Assembly: GCA_964494735.1 (NCBI GenBank)
Contig: CAZBSD010000004.1
Location: 41,472 to 105,471, forward strand
Source of the DNA: PHAA01 sp964494735
Lineage (GTDB): Bacteria > Bacillota > Syntrophomonadia > Syntrophomonadales > Syntrophomonadaceae
Reading direction: 5' to 3'
DNA length: 64,000 bases
A program made the position numbers and the translations under genes. The notes under the pieces are model-generated. The model was not told the origin of the DNA, made no database searches, and saw only the letters and a program-made list of their open reading frames with translations. Positions within the stretch are counted from its first letter, which is position 1. Every line of letters starts with the position of its first letter. This document shows positions 19,166 to 27,865 of this stretch, piece by piece.

Positions 19166-20632
19166 ATGCACACCATTATGGAAACACTGGCGGCGGGGCC
19201 GGTCGAACAAGATCTGTTCGGTTATTGGCGCAAGGAACTCGAACTGCGCCGGATGCTGAAGGACGCCCTCGACGGACCGACGGTTCACATCGAAAACCAG
19301 GCTCAATTCGATTTCCTCAGAAGAGGTCTTTTCTACGGCCCCCACCAGGATTCGTTTTTTAACGTACTATGGCGCAATATGGCGGAACCGGCGGTCATCA
19401 CCATGGTGATGGATTCATCGCCATCAGTCGTGGTGCAATACTTGGACTATCTTACTATTCATATGACTGATCAGCATCGCCCCGCCCCTTCCCTGCGGTT
19501 CTTGATAAATCTCTATAATGAACATTGGCAGCCTCAATATGCCCGACTGATTCAGACCCTGGATGCTGAACAGTGCGGATACCTGGTTTCCCGCACCGGC
19601 AATGGGGACCTGCGCCGGATGCTGAAAGATCGCCTGGAGAAGATCAAGGATCATGCTGCCCATAATGAGCCCATGACTGGCGACAAACAGCCGGTGACGG
19701 CCTGGCCCAGTATCCATGGCGATAAGGTAGAACTATTGTCGGCCGCCGCCACCGTGTTGCAGGGTTGGGACCAGGCCGGAGCTGTTCCAAACCAAAGCCT
19801 GGCGCGAGTGGAGACTCTTATGGATGGAGCCGAACTGCTGTTTCGGGCTGGATTGCTATCCGATTGTATGGCCGTGCTTAACCGGATGTTCTCCGATCGC
19901 GAACTGGAAAGACACTCCGCGCTGTTGTCGGCCACCGGTCCCCTGGGTGGGCGGCTGCTCCGGCTGTTGGACCGGGTGGTTCCTATATTTGGCCTGCTGG
20001 TGGATCCCTTCCATCCACGCAGTCATGTCCTCAGCAATTACCGCAATCTATTCCCCGGTTGCAATCCCGATCCGGCTTCTCTGCTCTACCTTGACCTTTA
20101 CGCCCTGGTGCTGGCCGGCTTGCAAAAACGACGCCATTATGCCAGCTTCGAGATAGTGCAAAAAGCATCCGCAATCCGATCCCTGTGTGATGATGACCGG
20201 CTGGTTCAACAATTGGTGGTATGGGGGCACAGCGGTGTTTTTAATGGTTCCGGACTATTAGACTTTCTAGGCTCCAAAATGATGCAGCGCCCCCACGAGA
20301 CCCTGGCTGGTCTGGAAACTCTGCGCTATCTGCATATGCGGGGGGCGTTGTCCCTGGACAGGCCAACCGCCTCTGGGATGCTGTCTGTATTCCTGCAGCT
20401 TTTCTATTGGCTGCCCCACCCAAGCTTCATTAATAGCCAGCTTGTCAAACAGATTGGACCGGAGAGCGATGAGGAGGTTAGAAGAGAATCAGAACAGATT
20501 CTGGTCTCCTGGCACCGGGTCTGGCATGATAATAAGGATACTCCAGCGGTCCCGCCCCATCACCAGCAAAGCGGTGCAGAGCAGGCGCTGGATAAGATGA
20601 TTCGCTTGAGCCGATCGATGGGGGTGTTATAG
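19166..20632 (+). CDS. Hypothetical helical protein, second of the four-gene block
   Basis: I do not recognise this 488-residue protein. It is predominantly helical with many Leu-rich amphipathic segments and no signal peptide or transmembrane helix. It may form a helical-repeat scaffold. The short motif LRRMLKD occurs twice, near residues 28 and 152. ATG 19166 was chosen because GGGGA lies 8 bases upstream, 4 bp after the previous stop; the longer upstream frame overlaps the preceding gene deeply. The next gene starts 1 bp after its stop. Confidence 0.68.
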   Translation: MHTIMETLAAGPVEQDLFGYWRKELELRRMLKDALDGPTVHIENQAQFDFLRRGLFYGPHQDSFFNVLWRNMAEPAVITMVMDSSPSVVVQYLDYLTIHMTDQHRPAPSLRFLINLYNEHWQPQYARLIQTLDAEQCGYLVSRTGNGDLRRMLKDRLEKIKDHAAHNEPMTGDKQPVTAWPSIHGDKVELLSAAATVLQGWDQAGAVPNQSLARVETLMDGAELLFRAGLLSDCMAVLNRMFSDRELERHSALLSATGPLGGRLLRLLDRVVPIFGLLVDPFHPRSHVLSNYRNLFPGCNPDPASLLYLDLYALVLAGLQKRRHYASFEIVQKASAIRSLCDDDRLVQQLVVWGHSGVFNGSGLLDFLGSKMMQRPHETLAGLETLRYLHMRGALSLDRPTASGMLSVFLQLFYWLPHPSFINSQLVKQIGPESDEEVRRESEQILVSWHRVWHDNKDTPAVPPHHQQSGAEQALDKMIRLSRSMGVL

Positions 20633-20633
20633 A

Positions 20634-22211
20634 TTGGAATCGGAAAATCCCACCATACAATATAACCAAATCATCGAGGAGATGCTGGCCCGACTGCGCA
20701 GCGACCTTGACCGTCAGATTAAACAGTGCCCTGAGTTCGGTGATCAGGATGGGCTGGACCAATACATTCTGGACTTGAATACCTTCTATTATGAAAGCTT
20801 CCATGACCATTTCATGCCTCGATACCGGCAAGCGATCGAGACCGACATGCGCCGGATTCATAATCTTAGCCGCCAGGAGGATTCGGTAAGGGCAGATTTG
20901 ATTACATTGCTCAGATTCCTGATAAGGTCTTTTAATCTGACTAAGGCTACTATGGGGCAATTGCATGTGCAGCGGGGAGAAATGGAATCACAGCTGCTGG
21001 CTCTGCAGACCAGCCTGGAAACCGGAAGTGTCGATCTTCTCTACCTGTTAAAGGAGCATGCCGAGGCCTGGGCATCCTTCCGAACCCAGTTGGATGTCGG
21101 CCGCACCATATCTTCGGACCGACAGCTGCTCAGCAGTCTCGAACATTCTCCCGTCTGCAGCCTGGCGGCCTCCCTGTTCCGAGTCTGGATGCCCACCAGC
21201 AACAAGGACAAACGTGATTTCAACCGCTTGTTGGCGCAATGGCAGCTGGCTTTGAAACTGTTGCTGAAAATGCAGGAAACCCAATCCCCCGGCAAAGACT
21301 GGCTGACCGCCCAGCTGAATGAACTGGAAAAGATCGATGCCGGCTGGGATAACCGTAAGGTGCCAGCCCCCATTCGGGGATGGTACAAGCTTAACCTTCA
21401 GCCCACCTATCAGCTCTACCAGGAGGTGCTGAACGGCTCGACCGGGAGAAACGACCAACGCAGGATTATGCGGGTGGCCTCCCAGTTTCACGATTGGCTG
21501 CAGGCTTGGCTTATTGTTGTGGAGCGTTGCCTGGATTACTCCTCCCGAGGGTGGGACAACTGGATGGATCAGATTACGTCCCTATTAGGCCGAGATGAGA
21601 AATACTGGCTGGCCTGGGCTGACTACGCCCAGAAGAGCCTGCACTCCATCGACGAGCTAATAGTGGGTCTGTCAAACTTGCGCAGTGCCAGCTATGAACC
21701 ATTCAGCGGCCGCAGTCGGCAGATCCTGACCGATGCCTGCCAATACCTGCTGCAGACTATCGGTGAACAGCCGGTTTCGCCTTTGCGAGCGGCGGCGGAA
21801 AAACTCCGGTCAGAGGCGGGGATGACTCTGCAGGGGATTGAAATCATGGCTGAACGGGAGACTCATATCCGGACCGCGATGGAAACATATACCGCTATCC
21901 GCACCGCCATCGGCTCAGACATCGATACACTTGAATCGGCCCAGCGGGACCTGGAGAAGATGCTCGACAAACGGGTTCTCGCCGACAAATTCGGGGATAT
22001 GGATATAAAATTGGATCATATCGTCATCCAAACCGGCGCCGCATTTCCCTCCGCCTATGTTCATCTGTTGGATAGAGCTCCTATCGAAACCAAGGCTTCC
22101 GATGCTCCGGCTGGTAACGTCATTTACCAAGAAGGGGACATTTTCATAATCCGCTCGGGGGGCCGGAGCTATGAAGTAATACCCAGAATAATCGTGGCCG
22201 GGAAAGGATAA
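20634..22211 (+). CDS. Large helical protein with a GrpE-like C-terminus
   Basis: The 525-residue product is almost wholly helical. Its last 75 residues (LDHIVIQTGAAFPSAYVHLL, then GNVIYQEGDIFIIRSGGRSY and a VIPRIIVAGKG end) recall the beta domain at the end of GrpE. There GTVVQVLQKGY and a VLRPAMV-type end bind the Hsp70 nucleotide domain. The start is probably TTG 20634 behind GGGGGTG. It lies 1 bp after the previous gene and 4 bp before an Hsp70-like ATPase gene, which makes a nucleotide-exchange-factor-like role attractive. The resemblance is by eye and needs a profile search. Confidence 0.6.
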   Translation: MESENPTIQYNQIIEEMLARLRSDLDRQIKQCPEFGDQDGLDQYILDLNTFYYESFHDHFMPRYRQAIETDMRRIHNLSRQEDSVRADLITLLRFLIRSFNLTKATMGQLHVQRGEMESQLLALQTSLETGSVDLLYLLKEHAEAWASFRTQLDVGRTISSDRQLLSSLEHSPVCSLAASLFRVWMPTSNKDKRDFNRLLAQWQLALKLLLKMQETQSPGKDWLTAQLNELEKIDAGWDNRKVPAPIRGWYKLNLQPTYQLYQEVLNGSTGRNDQRRIMRVASQFHDWLQAWLIVVERCLDYSSRGWDNWMDQITSLLGRDEKYWLAWADYAQKSLHSIDELIVGLSNLRSASYEPFSGRSRQILTDACQYLLQTIGEQPVSPLRAAAEKLRSEAGMTLQGIEIMAERETHIRTAMETYTAIRTAIGSDIDTLESAQRDLEKMLDKRVLADKFGDMDIKLDHIVIQTGAAFPSAYVHLLDRAPIETKASDAPAGNVIYQEGDIFIIRSGGRSYEVIPRIIVAGKG

Positions 22212-22215
22212 CCGT

Positions 22216-23484
22216 ATGCACGTAGTTATAGACATGGGCGACAAAAACACCGTACTGGCAGCCTGGCGAGAAGGTCAGCCCCTGGATGACCCGTCCATTC
22301 TGGTAAATTTACCAGGTCTTAACGATTCCACCACCGGGGTGAATGATGACCCCTGGAGCCGGGCCAGTTTATATCGCCATGTAACTAATCTGTACCGGGA
22401 ATATCTGCTGCCCAGCCGGTTGTCAATCAGGTCTCTGGCAGCAGCCATACCAGATATATCCGGAGTGCCATTAAGGCGGACCCTGCTGGATGTTTTCGAG
22501 GAAGTATTGGGTTTGGAGGAAGCCATCATTGTCCCTCGCTTCCTGGCCATGGCCGCCGGCTGGCAGCTCCACAGTCCACAGTCCTTGGGGAATATAATGG
22601 TGCTGGATGCTCAAGATGAAGAGGAAGAAGTCGCCTTCATCAGCGCCTGCCCCGATGTGACGCTCACCCTGGAAGGACAGTATCCCGGAAATCTTCGGAC
22701 CATCCGGGAAGCGGCTGCCCGACTGGGGTTTCTGTCCTCTTCCGGGTGGAACCTCGACCACCTTTACCTTCTGAATAATGTTGGAGCCAACAGCCAGATA
22801 AGGCGGTTGATATCGGGCCTGCCCAGCCGGGTGACCATCCACAATGGTGACAATCCTGGCCGGGCTGTGATGGAGGGTCTGGTTGCACACGTATATCAGG
22901 GCTTCTCTCCAGGGAGATTAAGCGTGATTTATCCTTTTGACTTTTACCTGGCCAGCTTCGACCAGGAGGAACAAATGAATTCCATCCACAGGTTGCCTTT
23001 CGATACCAACAATCTTGAGCTCGACTGCACCTCCTGCTACAGGCTGGCCCGTCTGGTCACGACAGATATTCCCGCCAGTGAGGCAGACCCGGAGCAGTTA
23101 CGGCTCGGCATCTTCGAGATCGGCCACCAGGACCGCATCGAGCTAGACAATTTATCACTGGCTCAATCAATACTCAATATAGATTGCTGCCGCACCGATC
23201 TGCCTGACCGGGTGGACCTGATCCTGGATATGGCAGCCGCCGTTATCCGTCCCGACCTGGACTCCGGCCGTGATGAGGGAGACCTTCTAGATCCGGCATC
23301 CTTTTGGGAACACTACCACAACAGGCTCTCCCAGGACCATACCATTGGGCAACTATCCACACCAGCCCCTGACCCATCATCATCTTCAAGCGATCCGGCC
23401 GTCACTTTCTCCCCCCTGGACAACCAGATAGCTGTTACCCTGGCCCGGCTGCAATCACTATTGGGCCAGTGGAAACATTTCTAG
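22216..23484 (+). CDS. Degenerate Hsp70/actin-like ATPase
   Basis: The 422-residue protein opens with VVIDMGDKNTVLAAWREGQP, matching the phosphate-1 strand of Hsp70 (IGIDFGTTNSVVA type). IPDISGVPLRRTLLDVFEEV leads into VPRFLAMAAGW, where Hsp70 has the R..T..A...AG and NEPTAAA region. MVLDAQDEEEEVAFIS stands where DLGGGT is expected. LYLLNNVGANSQIRRLI and NPGRAVMEGLVAHVYQG match the adenosine region and the NPDEAVA motif. The phosphate-2 glycines are missing, and subdomain IIB appears reduced. Residues 230-420 are a different, Ser/Pro-tailed region. It may bind ATP weakly or be a pseudo-ATPase partner of the GrpE-like protein. Confidence 0.65.
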   Translation: MHVVIDMGDKNTVLAAWREGQPLDDPSILVNLPGLNDSTTGVNDDPWSRASLYRHVTNLYREYLLPSRLSIRSLAAAIPDISGVPLRRTLLDVFEEVLGLEEAIIVPRFLAMAAGWQLHSPQSLGNIMVLDAQDEEEEVAFISACPDVTLTLEGQYPGNLRTIREAAARLGFLSSSGWNLDHLYLLNNVGANSQIRRLISGLPSRVTIHNGDNPGRAVMEGLVAHVYQGFSPGRLSVIYPFDFYLASFDQEEQMNSIHRLPFDTNNLELDCTSCYRLARLVTTDIPASEADPEQLRLGIFEIGHQDRIELDNLSLAQSILNIDCCRTDLPDRVDLILDMAAAVIRPDLDSGRDEGDLLDPASFWEHYHNRLSQDHTIGQLSTPAPDPSSSSSDPAVTFSPLDNQIAVTLARLQSLLGQWKHF

Positions 23485-23640
23485 TCCCTGCATTTATATT
23501 ACAAATTTCGCCCCTAATTAGAGGACATCTTGAACGGGGTGTCGAATCCTCACTTGTTCTATTTTTCTCAATCTTTACAAAGAAAGGAGGCAGGAGAGGG
23601 GTAATCCTTTTCACAGTTTAAAACGAATTAGGAGGTTGTC

Positions 23641-24291
23641 ATGTCAGCAGCAAATGAAATGAAGGTCTCTGGACACGTCCAGGAACTGGTCGCCAACCCT
23701 ACCCCTTTAGGATTACTGGGGCTGGCCATGGTCACTCTGGTTGCTTCTTCACAAAAGCTGGGCCTTACCGCGGGGGTCGCATATATGATCCCCTGGGCCA
23801 TCTTCCTGGGAGCGGCCGCGCAATTCATAGCCGGCATAATGGATTTCAAACATAACAACACCTTTGGCGCCACCGCCTTCTGTGGATATGGCTTTTTCTG
23901 GTTTGCGGTCGGTACCACCTGGTGGATGCAGACCAGTGGCCTTATCGGCAAAGGAGCCGGATTCGACGCCCACCAGCTGGGCTTCGCCTTTCTCGGTTAC
24001 TTTATCTTTACCGTCTATATGACAGTTGGGGCAATGGGAACCAACAAAGTATTGTGGTTCATCTTCTTCCTCATCGACCTGCTCTTCCTGGGCCTGTTTA
24101 TGAGCACCCTGGGCTGGGGCGCGGAACATACCTGGCACCAACTGGCCGCCTACTCGGAAATGGCCATATCGATATGCTCCTTCTACTTATCAGGAGCCGT
24201 AATCCTGAACACTCAATACGGTTATTCGGTGCTGCCCACCGGAGCCCCCTTCGGCCCGCTGTATCGCAAGTCAGTGGCTCTGAAAGGCTAG
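23641..24291 (+). CDS. satP: Acetate/succinate transporter, GPR1/FUN34/SatP family
   Basis: The 216-residue protein has six hydrophobic helices and the family signature NPTPLGLLGLAMVT near residue 19. It retains the conserved FWFAVGTTWW segment and the usual length. Family members move acetate or related short acids, probably with protons. In an acetate-producing anaerobe it could export acetate. A strong AGGAGG site precedes the ATG. It has about 155 bp of upstream non-coding DNA with no clear promoter, and a 14-bp terminator stem downstream, so it is monocistronic. Confidence 0.92.
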   Translation: MSAANEMKVSGHVQELVANPTPLGLLGLAMVTLVASSQKLGLTAGVAYMIPWAIFLGAAAQFIAGIMDFKHNNTFGATAFCGYGFFWFAVGTTWWMQTSGLIGKGAGFDAHQLGFAFLGYFIFTVYMTVGAMGTNKVLWFIFFLIDLLFLGLFMSTLGWGAEHTWHQLAAYSEMAISICSFYLSGAVILNTQYGYSVLPTGAPFGPLYRKSVALKG

Positions 24292-24315
24292 TCTCAAATT
24301 TTGCCCACCAAATAT

Positions 24316-24349
24316 AAAATACCGCTGGCCATCCCGCCAGCGGTATTTT
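24316..24349. terminator. Bidirectional terminator
   Basis: AAAATACCGCTGGC and GCCAGCGGTATTTT form a perfect 14-bp stem with a 6-nt loop. The A/T ends provide U-tracts for both the satP transcript and the convergent hydrolase transcript. Confidence 0.88.
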
Positions 24350-24437
24350 CTTAACATGGATCTTTTGTTTATCTACCTGTTCCAAATTCCTAAGCCGATG
24401 TTGCCAGACTGTCCGGTTGGAGATCTGGCCCCAGTTT

Positions 24438-25697
24438 CTAATAGGCTTTAGCCCAGTAATCAAATATTATACTCTGGCCGTAGGTTGTCCCCGGAACCGC
24501 CCAGCGGGCGTTGAGCCCCAGCCAAGTGGGAGCGATGCCGCGCGACACCAGGGTGTAGCGGGGATCCACCAGCTCTTTGCCAGCCGGCAGCTCTTTCTTG
24601 GCCGCATATGCGTAAAGGTGCTGGATATGGGCTTCTACCCCAGCCTTGGGGGTGGCGAAGATAGCACCGTGGACCCCGGGCATCAACCACACCAGGCCCG
24701 GGTCAGCCCCATTGACCGATTCCAGGCCCGTCAAAGGGCTGCCGATGGCGTAAAGGCCGCAATAGTTGTTCTGCCAGGGCTGTACACTGCCCATAAACTG
24801 CCAGTAACCAGTTTCTTTAGCAGCCTGGCAGAAGGCCAGGTCACCACGCACACCATATTCGGCTCCTATCTTTAGATATAGTTCGGCTACCTTTGGAGTT
24901 ATGTTGATGCCTTTCCCCTGGCTGGCCAGGGATGGAGTAAGCCGGGCCACTTGCTGATCCACCCAATCCTCGAGTTGGTCCGCAGTCAAGTAGGATTTGC
25001 CCATGATGCTAAGATCGGCGGCATTGATAGTCTCCCCGCCGGGCAGTATGACATTGGCGCTATAGCGAGCCAGGTCGCTGCGATATTTCTCTAAGGCCGC
25101 AATCTGTTCGCTGCTGAATGAAGAGGGATTCTGGCTGCCCAAGGTACTCGAGTTTATTACTGAGCCGTCCAGCAGCTTGAGATTGGTCTTGTAAGCAGCC
25201 AGGTCAGTGAACAGCCTCCGGTCCTCAACCAATTCTTTCGAGTCTATCTGCACCGTATGCGATTGGGCCTGCCACTGGACCTCGCAATCCAGGGCCTCTC
25301 CTACCGCCCGCAGGGGGATCATGGTCCGCCACTGGCTGTTGATGAAAGGCTTGCCGTAACTTGATGGTATCTTCAGCATCTGCCCGTCCAGGATTATGTC
25401 AATGTCGCCTGAAGTGCGGGGCAGGTCCGGAGTTGATTCGGTCTTCCAATTAATGACCACCTGATGGGATTCCTCTGCCCAGTTTACCTTGGCACCCAGG
25501 TTTTCCGATACCACCCTTAAGGGCACATAGGTACGGCCGGCCACGATAACCGGCTGAACATCTGAATCCACTTGGCGGCCGTTGATAATGATCTTGACGG
25601 TAGGCGCTGCTTCGACTGCCGGAGCACCAAACCATAGGGCCCATGCGACCATAAGGGATGCTGCCGCCAGGACACGTCTATAGGCAAACAGTTTCAA
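24438..25697 (-). CDS. Secreted cell-wall hydrolase: copper-amine-oxidase-like N domains plus glucosaminidase-type domain
   Basis: The 419-residue protein has a signal peptide (1-31, ending AVEA) and two stretches of the copper amine oxidase N-terminal domain (about 33-155). These have repeated PLRVV/PLRAV motifs common in clostridial wall proteins, where they act in binding rather than catalysis. A linker leads to a C-terminal glucosaminidase/lysozyme-like domain (about 265-415, with GDLAFCQAAKETGYWQF and QNNYCGL; the Glu is the likely catalyst). It probably cuts peptidoglycan glycan strands. Translation starts at TTG 25697 behind GAGAGGTG. A promoter is visible at 25829-25802. Confidence 0.85.
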   Translation of the reverse strand: MKLFAYRRVLAAASLMVAWALWFGAPAVEAAPTVKIIINGRQVDSDVQPVIVAGRTYVPLRVVSENLGAKVNWAEESHQVVINWKTESTPDLPRTSGDIDIILDGQMLKIPSSYGKPFINSQWRTMIPLRAVGEALDCEVQWQAQSHTVQIDSKELVEDRRLFTDLAAYKTNLKLLDGSVINSSTLGSQNPSSFSSEQIAALEKYRSDLARYSANVILPGGETINAADLSIMGKSYLTADQLEDWVDQQVARLTPSLASQGKGINITPKVAELYLKIGAEYGVRGDLAFCQAAKETGYWQFMGSVQPWQNNYCGLYAIGSPLTGLESVNGADPGLVWLMPGVHGAIFATPKAGVEAHIQHLYAYAAKKELPAGKELVDPRYTLVSRGIAPTWLGLNARWAVPGTTYGQSIIFDYWAKAY

Positions 25698-25801
25698 ATC
25701 GACACCTCTCTTCGTATGTTCGTATTACCAGCCTTCTTTTCTGCATTACGAGGTCTTCTCCACAAGGGATTCCCTCTGATTCGGGATAATTCCTGCTTTT
25801 T

Positions 25802-25829
25802 TCTATAAAATCCCCCAGTCTGCTGCCAA
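25802..25829 (-). promoter_or_regulatory. Promoter of the cell-wall hydrolase gene
   Basis: On the minus strand TTGGCA (25829-25824) and TATAGA (25807-25802) are 16 bp apart and point at the TTG start at 25697. The rest of the 398-bp region between this gene and the kinase at 26096 shows no gene and no second convincing promoter. Confidence 0.5.
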
Positions 25830-26095
25830 GCTGCTAAATTTATGCATCCTTGATATTTACGTCTGTCTGTCTCCAATCCTTGCATTTTCGCACAATTTTG
25901 TCAGCTCCGGATGACCATTAAGCCCGATTAATCGATGAATACCATTTATTTATCAATATGCGACCCGCTTCGCCAGGAAATTCCCGAAAATTTCTTGCCC
26001 CCGTCGCCACGGAAAGACATTTTTTTCCTAATCGATCAGATATGCTATGGGTACGGCCTTGCATGGGGAGATTAGGGGGAGGAGGTCTAATCGGC

Positions 26096-27652
26096 TTGAA
26101 ATTTATGGAATTTGATCAAGACGCTGTAAACTTGGTGCTCGGCCCGGACCTTGCCAAGTCTTACTCCACTCAGGAAGAAAAAGAAGTCAAAGCGCTATTC
26201 GCCGAGCGGTTCCTAACCAACCTGACCCACGTGCTGCGCACACCTATGATCGGCATCCTGGGTTCGGTCGACTTGCTCGAACACATTCCTATGGACCCTT
26301 ACCAGGATAAACTGGTGAACGATATCAGGATTTGCGGAGAACTGCTCCTCAATAAAATCGATGATGTACTGGAGTTGTCCAAACTCCAGAACGGATTAGC
26401 GGAAATGGAACGCTCGTCTACCGACCTGAACGAGCTGCTGCCCCAATGGACTTCAGCATTTAGGCCTCTGCTCGACAGGAAGGGACTCCGGTTGGAATTG
26501 GACCTGGATCGCGCCTTACCTGCCAATGCCAGCCTGGACCAGCTCAAATTAAAGCGGGTGATCAACAATCTGTTCTTCACACTCATGGATTCATCTCATC
26601 AGGAAGGAATCAGGATTTCGCTACGGGCAGCGTCTTTACCTTCTCTCCCTCCCCGGCTCCTGATAACTATTGCTGAATTCGGTGCCTCCCCGCCTAACCG
26701 GCAAGGTGTAGAGTCAGGTGCACAAGCTCATTCTGAGGCCGACGTCGGTCATCTATCACTGGCGATGAGCCTCGGAATGATCGTCAGCCAGTACCTGGTA
26801 GAATTGATGGCCGGGGAATTACATACTGTGACCCGGCCCGATGCCGGTATCAGCTTCGAGGTGAGCCTGCCCCTGGAGACAATCCAGCCAGCCGCTCTCC
26901 CGGCAGGCCGCGGCCCCGGCATCGCAGCAGCCCTGGATGAGGCATTCATGGCCTCCTTCCAATCGGTCTCCATTCTGCTGGTGGACGATAATGAGCTGAA
27001 CCAGAAATTGATCGGTCAGATGCTCACCAACTATGGTTTTGAGGTGATAACCGCATCCAACGGCCTGGAAGCTTTGAACACCCTGGAAAGGAAACACTTC
27101 GACCTGATCCTGATGGACATGCAGATGCCCCGTATGGACGGCTATGAAACAACCCGTCTGATCCGAGCCAATCCGATCCAGACCAATATCCCGGTCATTG
27201 CCATTACCGCCAACTCGCACAGCAGCGATCGGGACAAATGCCTGGCTTGCGGCTGTACCTCGTATCTGGCCAAGCCGTTCCGCTCCGAAGCCCTGGTGCG
27301 GGAGATCAAATACCTGCTTAACAACGAGTTCATCAAGGACAAGCAGGCGGACATCTATTCCCAGCAGATCATACTGGAGCTGCTGCCGGAATTTCTGGAG
27401 ATGCTGGAGGAGATGCTGAACCAACTGGAAGCCGCCATCAAAGCGAAAGACCGGGCCAGCATCAGGGACATCAGCCACAGCCTCAAGGGGATGGCTGGCA
27501 TGTACGGATTCATGAGGATTTCAGAGCTGGCCCTGGCCATGGAGAAAGCCATTGCCGGCGATAATTTCGGCAAGCTCACTTCTTTATGTCAGCAGATAAC
27601 CGCCCTGGCTCAGGAATCGCAATCGCGCCTAAGCCAGCAAGGGATAGTATAA
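26096..27652 (+). CDS. Soluble hybrid histidine kinase-like protein (HisKA-HATPase-REC-HPt)
   Basis: The 518-residue protein has no membrane segment and almost no sensor region. HisKA has His45 in LTHVLRTPMIGIL, with Val replacing the usual Glu after the His. The HATPase region (about 115-290) is degenerate: the N box reads NNLFFTLMDSS and the DxGxG box is EFGAS. The receiver domain (about 300-420) is intact, with VDDN, Asp341 in LMDMQMP and the Lys in YLAKPF. A C-terminal HPt domain has His461 in ISHSLKGMAG. TTG 26096 lies 10 bases after GGAGG. It may act mainly as a phosphorelay or phosphatase hub; partners are not encoded nearby. Confidence 0.85.
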   Translation: MKFMEFDQDAVNLVLGPDLAKSYSTQEEKEVKALFAERFLTNLTHVLRTPMIGILGSVDLLEHIPMDPYQDKLVNDIRICGELLLNKIDDVLELSKLQNGLAEMERSSTDLNELLPQWTSAFRPLLDRKGLRLELDLDRALPANASLDQLKLKRVINNLFFTLMDSSHQEGIRISLRAASLPSLPPRLLITIAEFGASPPNRQGVESGAQAHSEADVGHLSLAMSLGMIVSQYLVELMAGELHTVTRPDAGISFEVSLPLETIQPAALPAGRGPGIAAALDEAFMASFQSVSILLVDDNELNQKLIGQMLTNYGFEVITASNGLEALNTLERKHFDLILMDMQMPRMDGYETTRLIRANPIQTNIPVIAITANSHSSDRDKCLACGCTSYLAKPFRSEALVREIKYLLNNEFIKDKQADIYSQQIILELLPEFLEMLEEMLNQLEAAIKAKDRASIRDISHSLKGMAGMYGFMRISELALAMEKAIAGDNFGKLTSLCQQITALAQESQSRLSQQGIV

Positions 27653-27865
27653 AGATAACCGATCAATGCCCCATTCCAGACCATGGTGCCTGGCGAAAAA
27701 ATAAATGCCGGAAAGAAATATTACGGGCAGAATATTTTCAATGCCCCGGTCGGTGGTTCAGGCGGGCATGCCAAATCGAAATTTTGTAGGGCATTGATCT
27801 ACAGCCAGAGATACGCTATCATGCCCAGCTGGATACCTGTCGTCAAAAGGTGCCCGACCACCCGG

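Noticed and set aside
25698..25957. c-di-AMP (ydaO-type) riboswitch before the cell-wall hydrolase
   Set aside because: Such switches often precede wall hydrolases, but none of the conserved ydaO blocks was found; only a plain promoter is visible.
26048..26066. GCTATGGGTACGG upstream of the hybrid kinase as a second c-di-GMP riboswitch
   Set aside because: It resembles one GEMM-I segment only; the GGUUGCCG closing segment and the paired stems are absent.
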